In this document: positions 29,695-32,347 of the stretch, one piece after another
How the letters are laid out: every line of letters starts with the position of its first letter
How positions within the stretch are numbered: position 1 is the stretch's first letter
Virus record (IMG/VR): IMGVR_UViG_3300030106_004480
Location: 1-32,347 of that record
DNA: 32,347 nucleotides
Origin: a virus
Direction: 5' to 3' (one strand)
The notes under the pieces: generated by a model
The model's input: only the letters and a program-made list of their open reading frames with translations
Databases searched by the model: none
What the model was told of the DNA's origin: nothing
Program-made: the position numbers and the translations under genes

Positions 29695-29936
29695 TGACAT
29701 ATTGGATAGCAGAAACAAGTGCAAACAGTTACCCCGTCACAAGAGATAACTGGGAAAAAACAAAAGCAAAAACAATAAGAGGAGCTAAGATAGCGGCAAG
29801 GCATATGCAAGCGTTTCAAGGTACAACGCTTTACATTGCACAAGGTGAAAATAAGGATAATTTGCGCTTAGTCGCTTTCGCTACTGCTGATGCGCTAAAC
29901 TTTGCATACAAAGCGGTGTGGGTAAATTGTGATTAA
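29694..29936 (+). CDS. Small unknown protein of the GP88-like module, 80 residues
   Basis: This 80-residue protein is coupled to the 23-residue gene. It has an alpha/beta pattern: MTYWIAETSANSY, a basic helix (WEKTKAKTIRGAKIAARHMQAFQ), a strand (GTTLYIAQGENKDNLRLVAFATA), and a final KAVWVNCD. The basic helix followed by a strand resembles small nucleic-acid-associated phage proteins, but I cannot name a family. It closes the module; a terminator follows 25 bases later. Confidence 0.64.
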   Translation: MTYWIAETSANSYPVTRDNWEKTKAKTIRGAKIAARHMQAFQGTTLYIAQGENKDNLRLVAFATADALNFAYKAVWVNCD

Positions 29937-29960
29937 GTAGATAAAACAGCAGCAGTAAGG

Positions 29961-30005
29961 AAAGGCGCTCTGAGTCGATGGTTGGCTTGGGGCGCTTTTT
30001 TGTGT
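29961..30005 (+). terminator. Terminator of the GP88-like module
   Basis: AAAGGCGCTC (29961-29970) and GGGGCGCTTTTTT (29989-30001) form a stem through GCGC/GCGC plus flanking AAA/TTT pairs, with a loop of about 20 bases, followed by T6. It stops rightward transcripts from the promoter at 28522, making the four-gene module a self-contained unit. Confidence 0.65.
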
Positions 30006-30437
30006 GCATTGGGCAACGTGGGCAAGGATCGAGCAAGGAAAGGGAAAGGGGCAAACAAGGGAAACACGCAAACGGGCAATGGGATAGTAACAATGCAAAA
30101 TTACAGACAAACACAAAGCCATCTAATCAATTCACGCCTGTTCAATATACCCGACTATGCTTGACACTTGCAATGGCCTATGCGGCGCTTTCCTGGCGTT
30201 TATCGGCGCTTGTTGGCGTGTGTTATCGCATATAATTGTCAATATAGGCGGTAGAATATCGCGGTAAAATTGCGCCGAAAAAATCCAGATTTGCCGCCCT
30301 GGTGCGCGTCGGCCAGGCGAAACGATCGACGGCCTATTAAAACGGAAACGAACCCGTATATACTCACCCATACACGTTCGCCCCCATAATTTTTCTAAAT
30401 TTCGCTCTCCCCCATCTTGGAGTTCGCGTTGTGCGTA

Positions 30438-30467
30438 TATGAGCTAGTATGTGCTAGTATGAGCTAT
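30438..30467 (+). repeat. Three tandem 10-bp repeats
   Basis: TATGAGCTAG, TATGTGCTAG and TATGAGCTAT follow each other without gaps, differing at one position each from the consensus. Each unit contains AGCTA- or GCTAG-like half-palindromes. The 10-bp period places the units on one helical face, so they are good candidates for sites of a regulator, terminase or recombinase. Confidence 0.65.
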
Positions 30468-30493
30468 TGATACGTTTGAGAGCGTTTGCTTCT

Positions 30494-30533
30494 TGGCAGA
30501 GCTTGACCTTAGCCTTAAGGTTTTACCCTGCCA
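30494..30533 (+). other. Nested stem-loop in the non-coding region
   Basis: Outer arms TGGCAG (30494-30499) and CTGCCA (30528-30533) enclose an inner perfect stem ACCTTA (30506-30511) / TAAGGT (30516-30521) with the loop GCCT. The two stems could stack into one 40-base RNA hairpin. No T-run follows the outer arm, so a terminator is unlikely. Confidence 0.5.
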
Positions 30534-30823
30534 CTCTTGCTGTTGGGATTTTCTGGCTGATACGTCCGAGCCGCGCCCGCAACTGGCATCCATCGTTATG
30601 CACAACGATTGTGGAGTGAGTGACGCTTTTACCCCGTGCATGGGGCCGTAACAGGGATCGCCGCTTTCGCTTTAACCTTGGCCGTGTGTACGATTGCCTT
30701 ACCTCAGTGGGCCACTTCTACATAACACCCTGGTCTCGCTTTGTGTCCCGATGTTATGCATTGCGCCTCAATGATACGGTAAATGCTTTTGTAAAGCAAC
30801 TATGCATAGATATTTTTTATTGC

Positions 30824-30852
30824 TTGACATGGGTCTATAAATTTATTTTATT
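30824..30852 (+). promoter_or_regulatory. Candidate rightward late promoter
   Basis: TTGACA (30824-30829), within GCTTGACA, is 17 bases from TTTATT (30847-30852), matching 6/6 and 4/6. Transcription would start at or near the ATG at 30859, giving a leaderless or very short leader message. An alternative -10, TATAAA (30836-30841), lacks a good -35. It is the only plausible promoter before the terminase genes. Confidence 0.42.
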
Positions 30853-30858
30853 GTGGGT

Positions 30859-31272
30859 ATGGTAGTGGACTATACCCAACAAGAATGGCCTACAGACCGT
30901 TGGCCTAACTTCTCTCGCAAAGAGATGGAGTGCCAAGAAACAGGTGAGTGTTTGATCTGCGAGGACATGATGGACGCGCTTCAGCGGATACGCCATGAGT
31001 TGGGATCGCCAATGACGATATCGTCGGGCTACCGTAGTCCTCGCCATAGCATCGAGGCAGCCAAGGATACACCGGGCGCTCATGCTACGGGTAAAGCAGT
31101 AGACGTTGCCTGTGACGGTTCGTATGCCTACCAAGTATTGTCAGCAGCAATGCAAGCTGGCTTTACAGGTATTGGCATCAAGCAGACGGGCGTTAGCCGC
31201 TTTATTCACTTGGACTACATCCGTCCTGGCGATGGGTTTCATGTCCTACGGCCTGTGATCTGGAGCTATTGA
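30859..31272 (+). CDS. M15-family peptidase (endolysin-type)
   Basis: I use the ATG at 30859 (137 residues); in-frame GTGs at 30853 and 30865 are alternatives, and no ribosome site stands out. The fold and zinc ligands of M15A peptidases are visible: SSGYRSPRHS (55-64), H75 and D82 in GAHATGKAVDV, and H117 with D119 in RFIHLDY. The N-terminal part has a CQETGECLIC cluster (C25, C31, C34) that may form an extra metal site or disulfide. It should cut peptide cross-links in peptidoglycan at lysis or entry. It has no signal peptide, so a holin (candidates near 18639-20146) would be needed for release. Confidence 0.82.
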   Translation: MVVDYTQQEWPTDRWPNFSRKEMECQETGECLICEDMMDALQRIRHELGSPMTISSGYRSPRHSIEAAKDTPGAHATGKAVDVACDGSYAYQVLSAAMQAGFTGIGIKQTGVSRFIHLDYIRPGDGFHVLRPVIWSY

Positions 31273-31436
31273 TGGCAAAGAAAGCGTTTTGGGACAAGAA
31301 AAACCCACGCAAGAAGTCGAAGACGCTAACGACCAAGCAAAAGGCTGCGGCCAAAGCACGGGCTAAGAAGGCTGGCCGTCCGTATCCGAATCTGGTGGAC
31401 AATGCTGCCGTAGCACGGAAAAAGAAAAAGAAGTAA
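31272..31436 (+). CDS. Tiny lysine-rich protein, 54 residues
   Basis: ATG at 31272 shares a base with the peptidase stop (TGATG) and TAA shares a base with the next ATG (TAATG). The protein starts MAKKAFWDKKNPRKKSKTLT, then a KAAAKARAKKAG helix, and ends DNAAVARKKKKK. It is very basic and resembles the 41-residue gene at 19068 in style. Phage proteins with this Lys/Ala composition often lie beside terminase or capsid genes. Nucleic-acid binding is likely from charge alone. Confidence 0.66.
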   Translation: MAKKAFWDKKNPRKKSKTLTTKQKAAAKARAKKAGRPYPNLVDNAAVARKKKKK

Positions 31437-31921
31437 TGGCGTTATGCTTACGCCCCATTTCTATACGAGATGCTAAAAATTTTGTTACTGAACACCACAG
31501 GCACAATAAAGCGCCTCAAGGTGCCAAGTTTGCCATTGCAGTTGAAGACAATGATGAGATTGTTGGCGTTGCGTTAGTTGGCCGTCCTGTAGCAAGAAAA
31601 TTGCAAGATGGTTACACGGGTGAAGTTTTACGGGTATGCACAACAAAAGATAGTCCTAAAAACGTGTGTTCCATGCTTTACGGTGCTTGCAATAGAGCTT
31701 GGAAGGCTATGGGCGGTAGGCGTTTGGTAACCTACACACTTTGCACAGAAACTGGCACATCGCTTTTAGCGTCTGGTTGGCAAATTACTGGAGAAACAAT
31801 ACCGCCAAAAAATCCGTGGCAAAGCAGTAAAGACCAAACCAGAAAAAGAGAAATGCAGAAAATTTACGCCATACCTAAGAATCGTTGGGAACCAGAATTG
31901 CAAAGCCATGGCGCTATCTGA
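31436..31921 (+). CDS. XF1762-like acetyltransferase-fold protein
   Basis: The gene encodes 161 residues. The N-terminus LRPISIRDAKNFVTEHHRHNKAP, the block GVALVGRPVARKLQDGYTGEVLRVCT, then CSMLYGACNRAWKAMGGRRLVTYTL and ETGTSLLASGWQ match, from memory, the phage/prophage family named XF1762. That family has a GNAT-like fold: beta strand, then an acceptor loop near the VLRVCT strand, and a GASL-type loop (here GTSL). Donor and target are unknown; it could modify a host or phage component. It lies between the lysis gene and terS and overlaps terS by 14 bases. Confidence 0.66.
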   Translation: MALCLRPISIRDAKNFVTEHHRHNKAPQGAKFAIAVEDNDEIVGVALVGRPVARKLQDGYTGEVLRVCTTKDSPKNVCSMLYGACNRAWKAMGGRRLVTYTLCTETGTSLLASGWQITGETIPPKNPWQSSKDQTRKREMQKIYAIPKNRWEPELQSHGAI

Positions 31922-32347
31922 GCTACAAGAACAAGCAGTGCAGCTGGTGGTCTTAGATCGCTGGAACCCCAAGATGGCAAACGATAAGATTGCCAAGACG
32001 TTGGGCGTAGATAAGTCTACGGTGTTCCGCTGGCGCAAAGACCCAGAGTTCGACAAGGCGCTACAAACCGAGCTTGAGCGTGACCGTGCTGATTTTGATG
32101 AAGTGCCACTAGCTTGGCGCAAGAATCGCGTCTTAGCACTTGAAGAGTTGTATGACAAAATCGACGATGCCCGTGTAGCGTTAAAGCTGAAAGTGTTAAA
32201 GGAGATACGCGAAGAGGTAGGTGATCACCGGATACAAGTAGACCACACGGTTGAGATCAAGGGAGCTAACCTACCTCCCAGAGCGGAGTCCTACGAGGAA
32301 TGGCTACAGCAAAACGACCAGATGGTCGAGGCCAACTACACGGTAAA
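31908..32347 (+). CDS. terS: Terminase small subunit (3' end outside window)
   Basis: Read directly from the sequence: ATG at 31908, open to the last base, 146 codons visible. The N-terminus begins MALSELQEQAVQLVVLDRWN. A helix-turn-helix follows (about residues 24-44: ANDKIAKTLGVDKSTVFRWRKD). Then come a charged helical oligomerisation region (FDKALQTELERDRADFDE, WRKNRVLALEELYDKIDDARVALKLKVLKEI) and an acidic/polar C-terminal part. This is the layout of phage small terminases, which recognise the packaging site and regulate the large subunit. The large subunit should follow beyond the window and lead to the portal. Confidence 0.8.
   Translation, partial: MALSELQEQAVQLVVLDRWNPKMANDKIAKTLGVDKSTVFRWRKDPEFDKALQTELERDRADFDEVPLAWRKNRVLALEELYDKIDDARVALKLKVLKEIREEVGDHRIQVDHTVEIKGANLPPRAESYEEWLQQNDQMVEANYTV

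Larger units (their letters stand above)
30006..30823 (+). other. Long apparently non-coding, structured region
   Basis: About 820 bases without a convincing gene; open frames here lack ribosome sites and have poor codon patterns. It contains an orphan TTGACA (30161-30166) without a good -10, and a 10-bp triplet repeat (30438-30467). A stem-loop lies at 30494-30533, a CACAA/TTGTG palindrome at 30601-30613, and a CCCC/GGGG hairpin at 30632-30645. A TGCTTT/AAAGCA hairpin is near 30785-30799 and the palindrome CTATGCATAG at 30800-30809. A gap this size is unusual in a compact phage. Candidates are a non-coding RNA, a packaging (pac/cos) site upstream of terS, or attP. Confidence 0.6.

Noticed and set aside
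29978-30235. An 85-residue + strand ORF downstream of the GP88-like module.
   Set aside because: It begins inside the terminator hairpin, has no ribosome site, and shows no protein-like pattern.
30620-30865. An 81-residue + strand ORF in the non-coding region.
   Set aside because: No ribosome site; Arg/Tyr/Cys-rich composition unlike neighbouring proteins; it crosses a hairpin, a palindrome and the candidate promoter.

Overview
The window is most of the genome of a tailed, podovirus-like double-stranded DNA phage of unknown host. The style (small overlapping genes, DUF6321-like and tiny lysine-rich proteins, short internal virion proteins, no DNA or RNA polymerase) recalls uncultured marine phages. 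It opens inside the portal gene and closes inside a terminase small subunit gene. On a circular map, the missing piece is therefore probably the rest of terS, terL and the first part of the portal gene. A tyrosine recombinase suggests temperate ancestry, but I see no convincing CI-type repressor and no obvious attP.

Region 1 (1-20146, + strand) is the late block: portal, zinc-ribbon protein, scaffold, major capsid protein and probable decoration protein. A likely attenuator hairpin follows, then connector and nozzle-like tail genes. Next come four large, helical or repetitive proteins that probably form the ejected or internal virion apparatus. A 1095-residue tail fibre with a self-cleaving S74 chaperone follows, and then a run of small genes with holin candidates. 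The block ends at a strong hairpin terminator (20229-20285).

Region 2 (20365-28124, - strand) is the early block, read leftward in two transcription units. The first, from a promoter near 28196, has a 20-residue leader gene, two unknown genes, a cytosine-5 DNA methyltransferase with a long second ORF overlapping it, two small genes, an integrase and an XRE regulator, and ends at a terminator at 24522-24566. The second starts immediately after from a TTGACA promoter. It carries an SSB-like protein, a PD-(D/E)XK-like nuclease, several unknown genes, a RusA-type resolvase and a pair of overlapping ORFs. It ends in a small SWIM zinc-finger protein, preceded by a candidate structured small RNA with its own promoter and poly-U end.

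Region 3 (28140-30850) is the divergent control region. It holds nine CAATCA-type repeats, three of them in exact 12-bp tandem, a GC hairpin and two AT-rich 12-mers, which together look like an iteron origin or a multi-site operator. A rightward promoter then drives a self-contained four-gene module (47-residue membrane protein, 295-residue Cys-rich GP88-like protein, 23-residue hydrophobic peptide, 80-residue protein) ending at a terminator. About 850 bp of apparently non-coding, hairpin-rich DNA follows.

Region 4 (30859-32347, + strand) restarts the late direction: an M15 peptidase endolysin, a lysine-rich micro-protein, an XF1762-like acetyltransferase-fold protein and the small terminase. 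The best candidates for undescribed biology are the iteron region with its GP88-like module, the small RNA near 20600, the overlapping frames inside the methyltransferase gene and the long non-coding region.
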